This document shows, one piece after another, positions 23,980 to 36,797 of a DNA stretch of 64,000 nucleotides. Numbering within the stretch: position 1 is the first letter of the stretch; every line of letters starts with the position of its first letter. Under the pieces are notes generated by a model that did not search any database, was not told where the DNA came from, and saw only the letters and a list, made by a program, of their open reading frames with translations. Made by a program: the position numbers and the translations under genes. Source of the DNA: Eumeta japonica (lineage: Eukaryota > Arthropoda > Insecta > Lepidoptera > Psychidae); contig BGZK01000099.1 of the NCBI GenBank assembly GCA_005406025.1, forward strand, positions 682,001-746,000. The letters are read 5' to 3'.

Positions 23980-25610
23980 GGGATATAAATTTCTGCACTG
24001 GAAAACGAGAAGCATAAAACAAGGTCCTGATAAACGAGCTTCGGTGCTAGATGACAAAATATGGTTGACGAAATAAATGACTTCTGCGAATTAATAAAAG
24101 ATAGACAACTTAATATTCTATGTGTGAGTGAAGTTAAAAGAAAAGGTATTGGTGATGCCATTAGATGCGGATTCTTTTATACTTATTGGTTTGGCTTTAA
24201 TTACAGACAGTGAGAATTTTGTTGTTGCAAGGTGTTGACTTTATCCTATAAGAAGAATATCTGAATGTATAAACGATTGCGAATGTTTCAATCTGAGGCT
24301 TCAAATCAATACTAAGATGAAGCAGATCATCATGTTAAGAGCTAGTCCTAGACATTTTCAAACCGACTGGGTCGTGAAAGACTTTTGGATTGATGTATGA
24401 AACATTTTAACAAGATACTATAAAAACGAGACAATCACTATGTTTGGTGACAATTACCATGGGTCAATGTATAACAAGATGAATATAAAAAAAGTTTTAG
24501 TTAATTTTGGACGCAAAAAAATTAATGATAATAATAATAATTGCGTTCTATTATTACGCCAAAAGTTTAAATCGTATGTGACGACTAATGTTATGTTCGA
24601 CCATAGGATATATTTATACACGGTGCGACATGCATATGTAGCTTTACAATGGCTATTTTACGTATCTATGAATAGTATTGTGATTTAAAGAAACATAAAT
24701 GTCGACTAAATAGAGACGAGTCATTTCTTGCAGATCTTCTCTAGGTCTTAAAGCCTCTTGTGGGTCAATGACCAAGTACTCTGCGCGTGAGTTGTGAACG
24801 GAAAACAAAACTTTGACTATGATCATTGTCATGACGGATTCTGTCAAGAAAGGTGTTACGAAAGTAAATATTACCAAGACTAAGGGCATGGTTTTTAAAA
24901 AAAAGTAATAATCATTTCTGAAAGCAATATTATATGAAAAGAAGTTGAACAAATAAAAGTTTTCATCTCTTTGTTTGGTTCGTTTATAAATGACGTTAAA
25001 CATTATAGAGTTATTGAAGTATGAGTGAATACGGGAAATAAAATGAATGGGACATTGGTCGTAGTCAAGAATACTAAAAGTGTCTCGCAAAATACCTGTT
25101 TAATTATCTATGTTGAAAATTTGATCCATGTGTGATCGATCCATATGTACAAAAGTTAAAGTTAGGCGCGGTAGAAAAACCATCAAAATAAAATCGATGC
25201 AATGGAGATGCGATTCCTAGGTAGTATTGTAGAATATAATTGAAAAATGGACGTAGAAATAGTGATGTGATAGAACGCTGTGGTTTGAAAGAAGATTTAG
25301 TGAGTAGAATAGAAAATATATGTTGATGTAGTTTAGCAATCTGAAATGCATATATTAGAGCGATGAAAAAAATCTATAGAGCGCATATGTTTAATTGAAA
25401 GATTGACAAAAGGGCCCTCTAGAAACTCTTATGCAGACCACGTTAATGGCATATTAAAGAAGAGTCTAATTTTAAGCACCCGAAATCGACGAGCTTACAT
25501 GATAAGACTGACAGAATTCGATGAAGCAAAACAAGTATGTTAAGGTTGTAGAATGTGGAGATTTACGATTTTTGCGTAGCTTTCTGGGAAATTGGCGTGA
25601 TACTATAACT
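23980..25610 (+). pseudogene. Decayed RTE-like LINE (AP endonuclease and C-terminal remnants)
   Basis: Plus-strand blocks in different frames match an RTE/BovB-type LINE protein of the kind often annotated 'craniofacial development protein 2-like'. About 24,075-24,180 reads ELIKDRQLNILCVSEVKRKG, the endonuclease 'ILCVQETKxxG' block. About 24,380-24,470 reads DVxNILxRY..ETITMFGDNYHGSM, the 'GDLNGHVG'-type block. About 25,195-25,300 reads IDAMEMRFLGSIVEYN then RNSDVIERCGLKEDLVSRIE, and about 25,380-25,600 reads RNSYADHVNGILKKSL, STRNRRAYMIRL and FDEAKQVC, the conserved C-terminal tail. Stops and frameshifts are numerous. The reverse transcriptase core expected between about 24.5 and 25.15 kb is not recognisable and may be deleted. 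An antisense 145-codon frame lies over the gap. Confidence 0.7.
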
Positions 25611-26009
25611 AAAAAAAAAATCATAAATTTATGTTCAGTAGAAACAAGCTTGAAATATGTAGTACTGATTCGAATTTAAAGGATAACTTGTCACTCTGGT
25701 TTTTAACCAGAAAGTAAAAACTCGTTTTGAGTTAAAATGAATTGCTTTGAGTTCAAATTTACGACAAAATAAAAAGAGAAAGACATCACATCAAACATCA
25801 ACACTCTATATGCAAGTATTACTTAAAATTATAGTACATTTATAAATGCTTCTAAAAGTTCTCGATTTAACTGTATGTATCGGAGCCGAATATCCGAATA
25901 TGATATAGAAAACTAACAAGTTTAAAGTCGCTTGGCGAGTATTGGTCTGTGAAAATCAGAAATTTTAGTAACCAAGATATATTCTTAGGTTACGACATAT
26001 CCATACATA
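25611..26009. other. Non-coding stretch
   Basis: AT-rich DNA following the LINE tail. An A-run at 25,610-25,620 could be part of a degraded 3' end. Nothing else recognised. Confidence 0.4.
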
Positions 26010-26125
26010 CGTTTATGCCTATTTCCTTTAAAGTGTTAGGCAGAGACCACAGCTTCCCATCTGGTACTATCCCATTTCTGTCGATACACTGACATTCATC
26101 TATCGTTTCTCATACGCTCGCTGGC
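26010..26125 (-). pseudogene. RTE-like LINE C-terminal tail, second copy
   Basis: The complement reads about RMRNDRxMSVYRQKWDSTRWEAVVSA, then HFKGNRH. This is the tail that in this family ends '..W.S.VSAYPSGKxA'. On the plus strand it shows cctatttcctttaaagtg and aggcagagaccacagcttc, a pattern I recognise as a common lepidopteran interspersed repeat. It is in the opposite orientation to the 24.0-25.6 kb copy and diverged from it. Confidence 0.55.
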
Positions 26126-28300
26126 TGAGAGTGCAAATTAAAAAAAAATGGTACTTTAAACGTTTCAAAGAAAATCACAGTATTGTCATATTTACTGTAG
26201 CTAATATCCGTTGAACGCTTCGTATATTTTAACATTGTAACTAACAATATATTCGGAAACAACGGAGATCTACAAGAAAATGCTAAACATTACGTACGTA
26301 CGATATCTGGACTGTGACGTCAGATGAAAGTATATATTTCTTGTTAATCTAAATGTGAAACGCTTAACATTTTATATCGTCTAAAGTGACTTAATATATC
26401 TAAGCATTTCATAAGTTCAAAACGACTACTTATTATTTATTATATCCTGTGTATGTAAGATTTAAACGACTTTCTATATTTTGGCAAGAAAAGACATATC
26501 ATGTCGTCTGTGAAATTATCATGATGTAGGTTCCTCATTAATATCCTGACATTGGCATTCATACTACTGTTAATATACTTTAAGGCCGTGTCAGAGAAAG
26601 CCGTTTTACATTTTCCATTTAATGCCGGTATAGCACCCTTGAAGGGTTCAAATTTCCCAGATTTCCAATACACGTCAAATACCTATGTTTCCCACTAAAG
26701 TCGTGAACATATACCAGACGAATAGTCGACTTGGAATGAAATTACTGTGTATATTAGTTGACTGAAAAGGTATCGCGATAAAAGGGGGGTAATTACTTTT
26801 CGGGTAAATCATTAAGCCTTATGAAAGCTCAAAGAGAAAAAGTTCGCAGTATACGTTTGCCACTGTAGTTATTTTGAATGGACTAATTTCGTTGCTAGTC
26901 GCATGATATATTGAAAGAAAAGTTTTCGCGCTTGGACTTGTGATCTTAAGTATTGATGTGTCATATATATATATATATATAATAAAACAAAATAAACAAA
27001 AAAATATGTTTCTATTCAGTATTTAGTTCCTGTAGAAACGCATATATCTCAAACAACTCTTCGTCCCGCAGCACGAAAAAATCTTATCTAAAAAGGTAGT
27101 TAATAGATATTCCACAAATACTCCACCTGGGCCCAATGAGTTTTGGGCATTTCATATACTAAGCATTGAAGGTTTTAAATAAGTTTTTTAAAAAAGGAAA
27201 TTTTCATATAATTTTCGCATTCATAGTCAAAGAAGTGATAAAGGTGCTCAATTCATGCGAGTAAGAAAGAGCACTCAGTAGCGTAATCCTGGGCTCTGAA
27301 CCCGCATCTTCTATGCCTCAGAACGACGGTATGCCGGGACTTTAACTGCCGCATCTATATCCCAACGCGCAAGATATTTGATTCAGGTGTAAGAGATATT
27401 GGTTTCGGATTCCGATCTCGCAATATTATCTGCGTAAATCAATTATCCTAAACTATTTGGTCGGAGCCAGGCGTATATAGCTCAGAAAATATTCCTAACT
27501 CGAGATCAATACAATTATTACATTTTCCTTAGGCCGGTTGGTAATTCATTGCTGACCTTTTGCGCTAGAATTCGCGTTGATTTCGATAAATTACGGTTTT
27601 TGCCTAAAAATAACAATATAAAAACCAGTATATATAGCTGAAGTCACTTAACATTTGATTTCCATACTGTGAAATGCATTTTAATTATTAAAATTTAGTT
27701 AAATACCTATCCTTTTAGGGCATATAAACTATTTGATTAAAATACAATATTTGCGCTTAAGGTCGATGCTTCCGCCTACACCCCAACTTCAGATCCAACT
27801 AGTATTAGTTCTGACCATTATCGGGCCTCACTAATTTGGGACTATCTAATCTACAAATATAAATATTTGTACCCAAATCGTTTTGTTATTAACCTAGAGC
27901 TACAGTAACCGTTTTTCTAATTACAAACACGTCTTTAAAAGTTTTTGTGAAGAATTTCTCCTATCAATCCAATGTTCAACCATAAAACCGAAGCTCATAG
28001 GTATCTGTTTCTACAGCTGGGCTTAGGCTGCAACGCGAATCAATTGAATTCAAACTTGTAATTGTCATCTCATTAAAGGAGGCTAGATTCCCTTGAAAAT
28101 CAAAAACCCAAGGCCGACTCAAACTAGTTGCTACCATGATCACACCAAGTTCGAGGCTTGCACGTATTACCTACGCTTTTATGGTAGAGCAAAAAAAACA
28201 AAAAAATTGCAAAAAACAACTTTCTTGTATCGGGAATCCCCTTAATTTTTACTCCTTGTTTTCTCTTAATTATTCGTGAAGAAATGCGTCATATAATACC
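26126..28300. other. Non-coding stretch
   Basis: No supported gene. An (AT)10 microsatellite is at 26,963-26,982. Moderately GC-containing text at 27,290-27,420 and 27,760-27,840 looks like degraded repeat but I cannot assign a family. Confidence 0.45.
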
Positions 28301-28745
28301 TGCTGTCGTTGTTATGTCAGGTTTCTAAACATACCACTGCTGAGGTTTGCCCTCCCACAGTCTTTTTATTTCAGATTGAGGACTTAGTACCTAAGCCCTC
28401 TACGTTAGCCGCGCGAGGGTCGGGAGCTGCTAACGACCGACGTCACCAATGCGATGACAACAAGCACGGCCGACGGCTTAACGTGCTCTGAGGCAGGTGT
28501 GATTCAACTTGAGTTAAAAACTCATTTTAACTCAACCGTGGTCAGGATCGAATCTAGTACCTCTTGATTCGGAGACGACGTTCTTAACAACTCCCCTACA
28601 ACTACTATAAAGACAGACAACTACAGAACGGACGGACGAAAACACTCAAGCGCAAACGGTGTTGACTTAATAATAAGGTCCCGTTGGCACACTTTGTGTA
28701 TACAGAACCCTAAAGACGAGAAATGTATTACGGACACAAGGTGGT
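28300..28745. repeat. Two degraded interspersed repeats side by side
   Basis: 28,340-28,600 contains cacggccgacggcttaacg and tgctctgaggcagg, then atcgaatctagtacctcttg. I recognise this combination from a dispersed lepidopteran repeat whose consensus has 'aacgtgctctccgaggc' and 'cgaacccaggacctc'. 28,600-28,745 contains acagacaactacagaacggacggac, then aataataaggtcccgttgg and cacactttgtgtatacagaaccctaaa, the reverse complement of the left part of the 21.1 kb repeat. Both are decayed. A short frame at 28,309-28,491 is not a gene. Confidence 0.5.
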
Positions 28746-29032
28746 GATCTTTTATTGACGTGACCCAAAAACAGGGCAGTGATTAGAATCCCTTTATGCA
28801 TAATTTCATGAAAATCGCTTTCATTAATTTCTTCTCATTCTTCGTTTTCATACTGATTCCGAGAGAAATATAATAGGTTAAAGTAAATACTATAAGAGAA
28901 TACAATTTCACATAGAATTTGTACAGAAATAAATTTCGTATTCTGATAAATCAACGTATTGAAACATTTCATCTTATTTTAGTATGTCGCTTTAGTAATA
29001 TTACCATTCCTATAATATTTATAAAAGATAAA
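28746..29032. other. Non-coding stretch between repeats
   Basis: AT-rich, nothing recognised. Confidence 0.4.
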
Positions 29033-29660
29033 AAGTCGGCCAAAAGCGTGTCGGACCACGCGCTGTATAGGGTTCTGTAGTTGCCTGTCACAATATGCGG
29101 ACTTAGAAAAAGGCTTTTTGTTTGATACTAAGAACTTATATCATAAGTTATGTAGGGTGTAAAGGATGTTATCATTTTATCTTCTAATAATTTTACGTGG
29201 TTCATAAACGTATATTTACTACCTGTTTTACACAACCAACAACGTTATCTAAGTAATTTTCATACCTATACACAAAAATAACCATTCACCTCGGGCCCCA
29301 CATGACTCCAAGCTTAAATAGATATGGATACTCAAACGTGTCCATAAATCGAAAAATAGCTTCCACAGACTCGCAGTGTTTTGAATGAGCTATCCAACGA
29401 TACCTCACACTACGGGATAGACAAGACAAAATATCATTCGCATTTTACATATAAGCGATGTAACGTAATATATTTTTTTAAAGATTTAACTCTACCACTT
29501 TGTCGACGTGATTAATATGTATGTATATACCGAACTACAGCATTTTAGCACTAAGAGTCTCTAAGATAAGACGCGGCGAGATAAATATACAGGCGGACCG
29601 ACGGACGGACGGACACGGCGAAATTATAAGGGTTCCGTGTTTACTACGGAACCCTAAAAA
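29033..29660. repeat. Longer copy of the 'GGTTCCGTA' interspersed repeat family
   Basis: It begins aaagtcggccaaaagcg and tgtcggaccacgcg followed by agggttctgtag. It ends cggacggacggacacgg, gggttccgtgtttactacgg and aaccctaaaaa. Both ends match the termini of the repeat seen in two pieces at 21.1-21.9 kb, in the opposite orientation. No coding capacity. Confidence 0.55.
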
Positions 29661-31060
29661 AAGAAAATAATCGTGATAGTAGTAACAGGTTCGTTTAAAT
29701 TTCGCCTCGATATCCAAAAATGGCCTCGGACACATAGTGAAAGCAGGCCGTAACGTAACGAATTTTATATGTTCGGGTAACTGAAAACGCCGATCGTCGG
29801 CGTGAGCGTCCCTAAAACGTTTTAATGAACTCCTCCTGTATTAATATATACAGAAGGAGTTTAGGATGTTGCTTCTATTGCAACTATTCGATTTTAATAG
29901 TACAATATTTTAGAATACCGCAGGCAGCTAGGAGCCATTGCGGCGGATCGTATGTAAAAAAGTTTCGTTTACGAAATCGTAACAAATAAATGAAAAAACA
30001 ACCAATATATTCCGATTACTACGCCTCGTAGGTATTTCTCTGTTATTTTTTTAGAATTATTGACAAAAAGATATGGTAGAAAATTATTTGTTGAATTATG
30101 TGTTAAATATAGTTTTTTTTTTTAAGTTTTAGAATTGGACCATTTCATCAAAACGTTAAACCGTTCTCAGATCCAACTGTCAGTATTGCATTTTCTTTCA
30201 TTATTATTAACGTATACACTTTCTCTTTCTACCATTGCAATAGTAATTAAATCGAATGGGATATACATTGATCACATTAAAATAGAGGTGAATTCATTTT
30301 TATTATTAAATATTTCGAGTTCTTTCTGTATTCACTTACACCACGAAAAGCTAGCCTCTAATAAAAAAAAATTACAGCTAAGACAATGAAAAAAAAACGC
30401 TTCCGGATAAAACTTTTCCCAAATCACACAAAAGTTTTGACAATTTTCAATAACCACTCATCCCTATTTCGGCTTTCGGTATCATCGTTGATGCTTTCTC
30501 CATTCTAATTTTCAAAGTGCAATAGAAAAAGAATTAAGAAATAAATATAGAGTTTGTAAATGAATTCAATAAAAAAAAAAAGTTATCTATGCTGAAGTAC
30601 CATCATTTGTACTATAACGTATGTCGTTGTTTGTTAGAAAAGGTTCAATTACTTCCAAGCGAAACAGTTTTTTTTTAATGTTTTGATAAATCAAATAAAT
30701 TGCAAATGGACTACTTTGCAGTTAAGAAAAATTAATGATGGTGACATATGATTATGTGACCGTCGCGTCGTAAATTCATGTTAACTATAAACTTTAAAAG
30801 TGCATCATTTTTTACAATACTAGATTTGCACATTTGTTTTTACTGTGATGCAGAGATGCGGATATAGCAATGAAATAAAGTACTTCAAACATATGGTTAG
30901 AGACAATAAAATCGAAAATAGTAAATGTTATCATAAGCTTTAAAGGGTATAACACCCATCAAGGCATATCAAAGAATCGTACGAATCTAGTATACGACGG
31001 TTATTGAACACGAATATAGCATTCATCTCGAATCAGTGTGGTTTGCAGAAAGTGAATTAG
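29661..31060. other. Non-coding stretch with a short hairpin
   Basis: AT-rich. An imperfect hairpin at 29,828-29,861 has a 14-bp stem, AACTCCTCCTGTAT / ATACAGAAGGAGTT, with one mismatch and a 6-base loop. A frame at 30,135-30,389 has no recognised domain and low-complexity composition. Confidence 0.45.
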
Positions 31061-31855
31061 TGGAATGTATAAAAATGGATGTTTGTATGTATGAGATCGC
31101 TAAACTCCAACACTGTTTGACCGATAATCGCCAAATAAGGGTTTTCTCACGGAGGTTTATATGAAATCTGGTTTGTACCCGACATCGTACACGTTTTGTA
31201 CAATTGAATCGAATTGCTACACCGATTCTAATAATTCGTTCCCTTATAAAAGCTACGTTGTCCCTCAGTGTTATAGTGTATATTTTACGTAAATAAAAGT
31301 ATATAACCTTGGCTTTGAAAAAATCGGAACTGTGATAAATACAGGGCCTATAGGGTCGTTCTACTTAAGCCCTGAATGTCCGCAGAAAGGACAAGAGCTT
31401 ATATAACGAGATATAGCAAACTACAACATATAAAAATTACTTAATGATTATTATACATTCTATTGAATACCTAGAATACAGTCTGGCTGAAAGTACTAGA
31501 TAGTTCGTGTAATCAAGGTTAGGGGAGTAAGAGTGTTAAAAAGTATCGACCAAGTGCGACTAGAACTAGCAAACAATATCTTTATATACCAAACAAATGT
31601 CTTTTTTTTTCATTGAGTTGGATTTCTTTAGCTTCACGATTGTCCAATTTTTATTATACGTTTTGCTTTACTTTAAATTTAGAAAAAAAAAATTACAATA
31701 AGTTTAACGCTTATATTTATAATAATATTTGCACAAGAGTAACAAACAAAACACACGTATATAGACAAAACGACGGACAGACGGCGTAAACTTAGTAATG
31801 GTGTCCCATCGGCGAACTTTCGTTGCGGAACCCTGAAAAAGAAACCATCGCAGCG
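31061..31855. repeat. Degraded interspersed repeats
   Basis: 31,070-31,330 starts aaaaatggatgtttgtatg and continues with 'gagatcgctaaactccaac', 'accgattctaataattcg' and 'ttcccttataaaagctacg', a wording typical of a dispersed insect LINE or SINE tail. 31,740-31,850 has cgacggacagacggcg, gtgtcccatcggcgaac and tgcggaaccctgaaaaag, another end of the 'GGTTCCGTA' family. Both are old copies without coding capacity. Confidence 0.4.
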
Positions 31856-33559
31856 GCCGGGCAGCGGTAGCACACACTTTCTCCCAACGGCGATAACCTA
31901 ATTCGTTGCGGAAACCGCGCGTTAATGCAACAACGTCGATGGTGGCACGTCCCAGGGGGCGCTCGCCGCGGCGCGCTCTGGACTGCCCGAGCCGGCCGCG
32001 GCGAGCGAGATGGCCATTCGTATGCCGTTTGCAAACAAAGAAAGGCACGAATCGTTACAGACGCTCTTTCTTGTATTTATTCTAGAATAATTTAGTTATT
32101 CATTAATAAAATCACAGAGAACACAGTTCGTCTCAGGACGCGATCTTAGCGCACCTCTCTTACTTCACCGACGTCCATCGACAGGCTTTTATGTTTTCGC
32201 TAATTTAAGTTTAATTCGTTATATATTTAGCTATATTTAAGTCAAGTAAGCTTATGAATAATTATGACAGCAGTCAGATAGTTACAATGAACTCAACGTT
32301 TTGTATTTTAAAATTAACATTTATTACAATGAACATCGTCTCGTTATTGGTTCTGCTTGCTGAAACGCTAATTGCCTAGGTGACAGGCCCAAATTTCACT
32401 TAAAAATATGTCTAGTACGGTAATGTAGAAAAAAGTTACGAAATATTTCGTTTAAAAAAAATTGTGGATCTTAATGAGACCTAATACATTTGTAAGCAAC
32501 AAGCCCCTGATAACAATCAACACAACGACCTTTGCTGGGTGTTTGTTAGAAAATATTTTATTTATACCAGAATGCTCTATGCGGTGAGAGAAGAAAATAC
32601 AGCTTGATAATACTTAATTCTTGTGGATAAGATTTTCTTAGTAAATACAAATTTTATAGTGGTTAACTTTATCCTGGTATGATCATCATTTTTTCACGTC
32701 ACAAGTGCTTATTTAATAATAATTAGTACTTCAAAACATTAATCTAGTCTAATATTTATAAATTATTATTCTGTTATTGGTGTAAAATACATATTTATCC
32801 AAGCTAATTAGACGCGTGTTCGAAGCAACAAGCGTTGTATAAATTATACACAAAGGGACAAAATACGAATTCATAATGCTTCTGGAGACTTGTAGGGTCG
32901 TGCTCTATTTTTGTAGTGCTCTCCGTCATATTTGTAATCACCACGCTAGGCAGGTGAGACGGCAACCGCATTAGTACTCTTAGGCTTGTGAGGCCCATGT
33001 TCTCGTTCGTGGAATTGTTACTCAGACGTTTGATTAGTTATCAAAGACTTGCGAAGTTTCGTAGAAAGTGATGCTGCTGATCAATTGACATCGCAAAGTT
33101 GCGAGATTGATCTCGTCGAAGTTACTGTAAATGAATCAATAATAACTTAATGATCTATTGATAGGTACACATACAGACTACACTCAAAAAATGAGTCACA
33201 ATTACACGAAAAATAGTCTATTTTAAGTTGGAATCCAGAAAAGTGTATTAAGCTTGAGTAGCATCGCATTACTGTAAAACAAGGTAAAAAATACCTACAT
33301 ATACAGAGAACATACATGCATATACATAAATATAGAAAAATAATAAGAAAATATAGAAACTTATGACATAAGTAGCCAAACCTAAGCTAACGTCCATTAA
33401 GTATAGAGTTTAAATGCAAACTTATTAACTGTACACCATTTTAGAATAATGTAAAAAATCATAGACAAACTGAAGTTGAGAGTACATCGTTTGCCGCAAG
33501 AAGTACTAGTCTAGTAATATAAAGAAGAAACCTTCACAGAATACAGCCGGAGAAACGGG

Positions 33560-33850
33560 CTGGTCTTCAATAATACTTCGCCGCTCGCAACAAAGTAAAA
33601 TGACCGCATTACCAAATCCAGTAGCGCGCTCGCTACCACTTGTAAACGCCCGGATATTTCAATTCCCACAAAAGGGGAGGAATTCTATAAAATGGGAGAA
33701 CGCTTCTTCGCGCTGAATAAAGGGCCAATAATTCAATATGCATCGCGGTCTCGGTGTATTCAATAATGTAAGAGACCGCACCACCGAGCGCTAAAGATTA
33801 TTTTCTATGGAAATGGAGACGCGTAAGTTTTACTCGGCGCCAAATGAGCT
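33560..33850. promoter_or_regulatory. Candidate conserved non-coding element
   Basis: Mixed-composition block with many CpGs and no frame. It includes gcgcgctcgctaccac, ggaggaattctataaaatggg and repeated 'gaccgca/cgcggtctcgg' words. It contrasts with AT-rich flanks. Regulatory role is inferred from composition only. Confidence 0.2.
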
Positions 33851-34479
33851 TTATTTGAAACCATGTAATAAGGAGTATGCATTACAAATAGACCAGTTTA
33901 AGTTGAATAGAAATCGATCGTTTTAAGCAATACAACCCGTACATATATTTTAAGTATGGGTTTTATGGGTCAAGCTATTGTGGGGTTTTGTCGAAATTGT
34001 GGATATCAAGTCGTAATACCCACGCTGGGCCAGCGTTTTTGAATCTCACATTTATATATTTTGAATAGAACCGATTCTAAGCGATCGCCTTTCGTCGTTA
34101 GGTAAACAATGTGCTTTTACATATTACATTATGCATTGAAAATCTTAGCACGAGTTGTGGCCATTTTCTTTAAACCGAAAACAATACTTTTAACAATGTT
34201 GTAATTAATTCCAAATACAATTGCTGAATTTTAAAGTTGGTTATTTTTATAGACCTGGTAAATACTCAAATGGACTTGAATATTACATGTGTGGTAAGTG
34301 ACGACAAAAAATAAATTGTCGTGACCTTCGAGCAGCAAATTTCTATTTGCGTACACTTATAAGAATCAACTTTAGTTGTATATGGTTAAAATTTAAAAAG
34401 AGGTATGTCAAAAAAATATATCTAAAAATGTGTAGTAGGGTTTTGTATGTGATTTGTGCACACAAAAAATATTTCACAG

Positions 34480-35000
34480 CCACAGAAAGGGGGAGGAGGA
34501 ATCATCAAAACCGTCGCTAATGATCGGTATTGAAATCGGATCGATATCGCGGACGAGCGAACGTCGACATCACGAACAAAATGATACGACCGAACAAAAT
34601 ATCAAAAACCTTAACACTATTAAAACTCCAATCCGACACCGTATCCGAGTCGAAAGAGGCTTCGTCGCACAGAAAAAAAAAATTTAATACGAAATCGGAA
34701 ATTACTCCGAAACGCGCCGATTAACACGACGGACATTCCGAAACAGTCCCGGGCCGGGTGTACCGCTGTAAATCCACGTCAATCATTCACTCGATATCCG
34801 TTCGACTCGCCGCCCCGCGCGCCTCCGCGCCTGAATTTTTCATGAAAATAAACAGGTGAACCCTTTCACCGATTTATATCGAACGGAATCGGCATTCTCG
34901 GACGGAAATTTTCACCGATTATTCACAGTATTTTCGGGCGCCGAGGCGCGTCGGCGTCGCCGTCGTCGTCGACGGCTAAATATATAATTTGGTAATTTCG
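34480..35000. promoter_or_regulatory. Candidate conserved non-coding element with repeated TTTCACCGATT
   Basis: CpG-rich block. It contains an E-box in aacaggtgaacc and a repeated motif, ctttcaccgatttat (about 34,863) and attttcaccgattatt (about 34,909). It ends in a CG-rich run gtcggcgtcgccgtcgtcg at about 34,950-34,970. Two overlapping plus-strand frames (34,454-34,724) have no recognisable domain. Functional status is inference. Confidence 0.22.
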
Positions 35001-35389
35001 CCGCAACGGAAACTTTGATTTTCAAACAACGAAAGTTTCTTAATTAAGATCCAGATTTAATAACGAACTTTATATATAGCTTATCGGAAAAAGGATAAGT
35101 TTTGTGGTCTAATAGTGGCCTGATTCGGAGTTCGATATTTTGAGGGGGCACACGTGATCACGCACCAGAAAATATACATATGTATACGTATGTAAGAAAA
35201 AAGACCGATGGGTTCCTTAATTCCATTACCGAACGCTCGCGACCTGATTACTTACATAATTTATTCAATCCTTCTTTTTAAAAGGTGTATTTCTCCAATC
35301 CAATAAGTATCGCTATAAAAAAGTTTCAAAAGTTACGAGGATTCCCGATATTTAACTGGATTTAAAGTCGGAAATGTAATAAGCTAAAC

Positions 35390-35800
35390 ACGACAGTTGG
35401 CTCCACGTTCGACCTGTCGCGCCGCTCGAGCAAAATAGGAGCAATGTGGTAGGTACCATCGACCTCCTCCGGCCGCTCACTTGACCACAAGTGGCAGCGT
35501 GACTGTCATTTCAATCTTCGGTGTTACGTTGAGAAATAGAATGGAATCGAATCAGAAACATCTTTCGGAAAATTATAACAGAATCGATACCGAAATCGAC
35601 GCCGCCCGGCCGACTCCGGCGGGGCGCCTTCGCACTCTTTAACATGACAGTAATTACATTCATTTTATTTAAACATACCGTCGCGACGGCTCCGAAATAA
35701 AATAAAATACAGAAACGTCCTCCGGCCGGCGTCCTGCGCGATTCCATTTCCTGTGATGTCAATTCAAAAATTGTCGGCGGCCGCCGACATTTTCTGTTGC
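35390..35800. promoter_or_regulatory. GC/CpG-rich island, possible conserved element
   Basis: Contains tgtcgcgccgctcgagc, cgccgcccggccgactccgg, tcctccggccggcgtcctg and gtcggcggccgccgac (a near-palindrome at about 35,774-35,789). No splice-framed coding signal. Inference from composition. Confidence 0.2.
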
Positions 35801-36797
35801 TTCTGATGTAAATGAAGATCGTGGCGTTTTTTGTGCTGTTTGTATTTTATCAAGACTGTATTTAAATTTTTCTTTTCGACTGTTTTACGTCAAGACCTTT
35901 CCATTAGAGCGACTTCTGACTCAAACGTCTCCTTGGACCTGAACAATGGTTTTAGTTGCGCTTTCTAGGTTTACTCGTGTCTTAGCATGCAGTCGAATAC
36001 AGGCGACTATTCGAAAATGGGTAAAAATTACTACAACGGTAAAAATGATTTTATTTATGTGTATAGATATTGTTAATTTAGCATATTTAGTATCCTGACA
36101 ATAGTTAAGTGTTTATCATTTTTTACTTAATTGTTTAGTTAAAATAGTTGAGAGATTGGTAATATTATTTTTCAAGAAACAATACTTTTCAAGTCATATG
36201 AATTTTTGCTTGTTTTTTGATTAGTTCATCTGAATGATAAAAAAAAATATTAATGTTACGATTTTAATTTTATGAAAATGTTTACAGTTGAATTTATTTT
36301 TGAAATTAATATACTAATACGGAATTGTTCATTAACTAACGGGAAAATAAAAAAGAATTCTTTATTGACTTTATAATGTCTAAGATCTTCCATCATCGTC
36401 TTTTAAGTTTAGGATAAAAGCATAATTCGGGAGTTTTCAATGAACCCTTAAAAGTATCGATTTGAAGGTTTCATTAAAGACACTTTCGTGGTATAAGAAA
36501 CATTATTACATATGCAAAGAAAATAACTGTGCGTACGATTCTATTCGATATCAGAAATCAATAGAGCTTGCGGGCCTCCTTAGCTGTTCGGTGAAGAGGT
36601 AAGAAGTGAGAGACTTGATGCGGTATTTTACCGATTTTCTTAGAGCTGTAACAGTTAAGGTACGATGTGCATATCAGTTTTCTTTTATTATCTCCCCATC
36701 GCGAAGGCATATCCTCTTAGATTTTTTTTTTGTTTCGTATACAGTAAACTTGGATGTTGTCTTCACGCTGGTCTAGTGTCAACTACAAGCCACTAAA

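Noticed and set aside
24653..25090. 145-codon minus-strand frame
   Set aside because: It lies antisense within the decayed plus-strand LINE, is rich in Phe/Tyr/Ile from AT-rich DNA, and matches no family I know.
31704..32048. Overlapping minus-strand frames in a GC-rich patch (114 and 80 codons)
   Set aside because: Frames arise because GC-rich DNA has few stops. One runs into a degraded repeat, and no domain is recognised in either.
34454..34724. Two overlapping plus-strand frames
   Set aside because: Arg/Ser/Thr/Lys-rich without a domain. Both frames being open suggests low stop density rather than coding.
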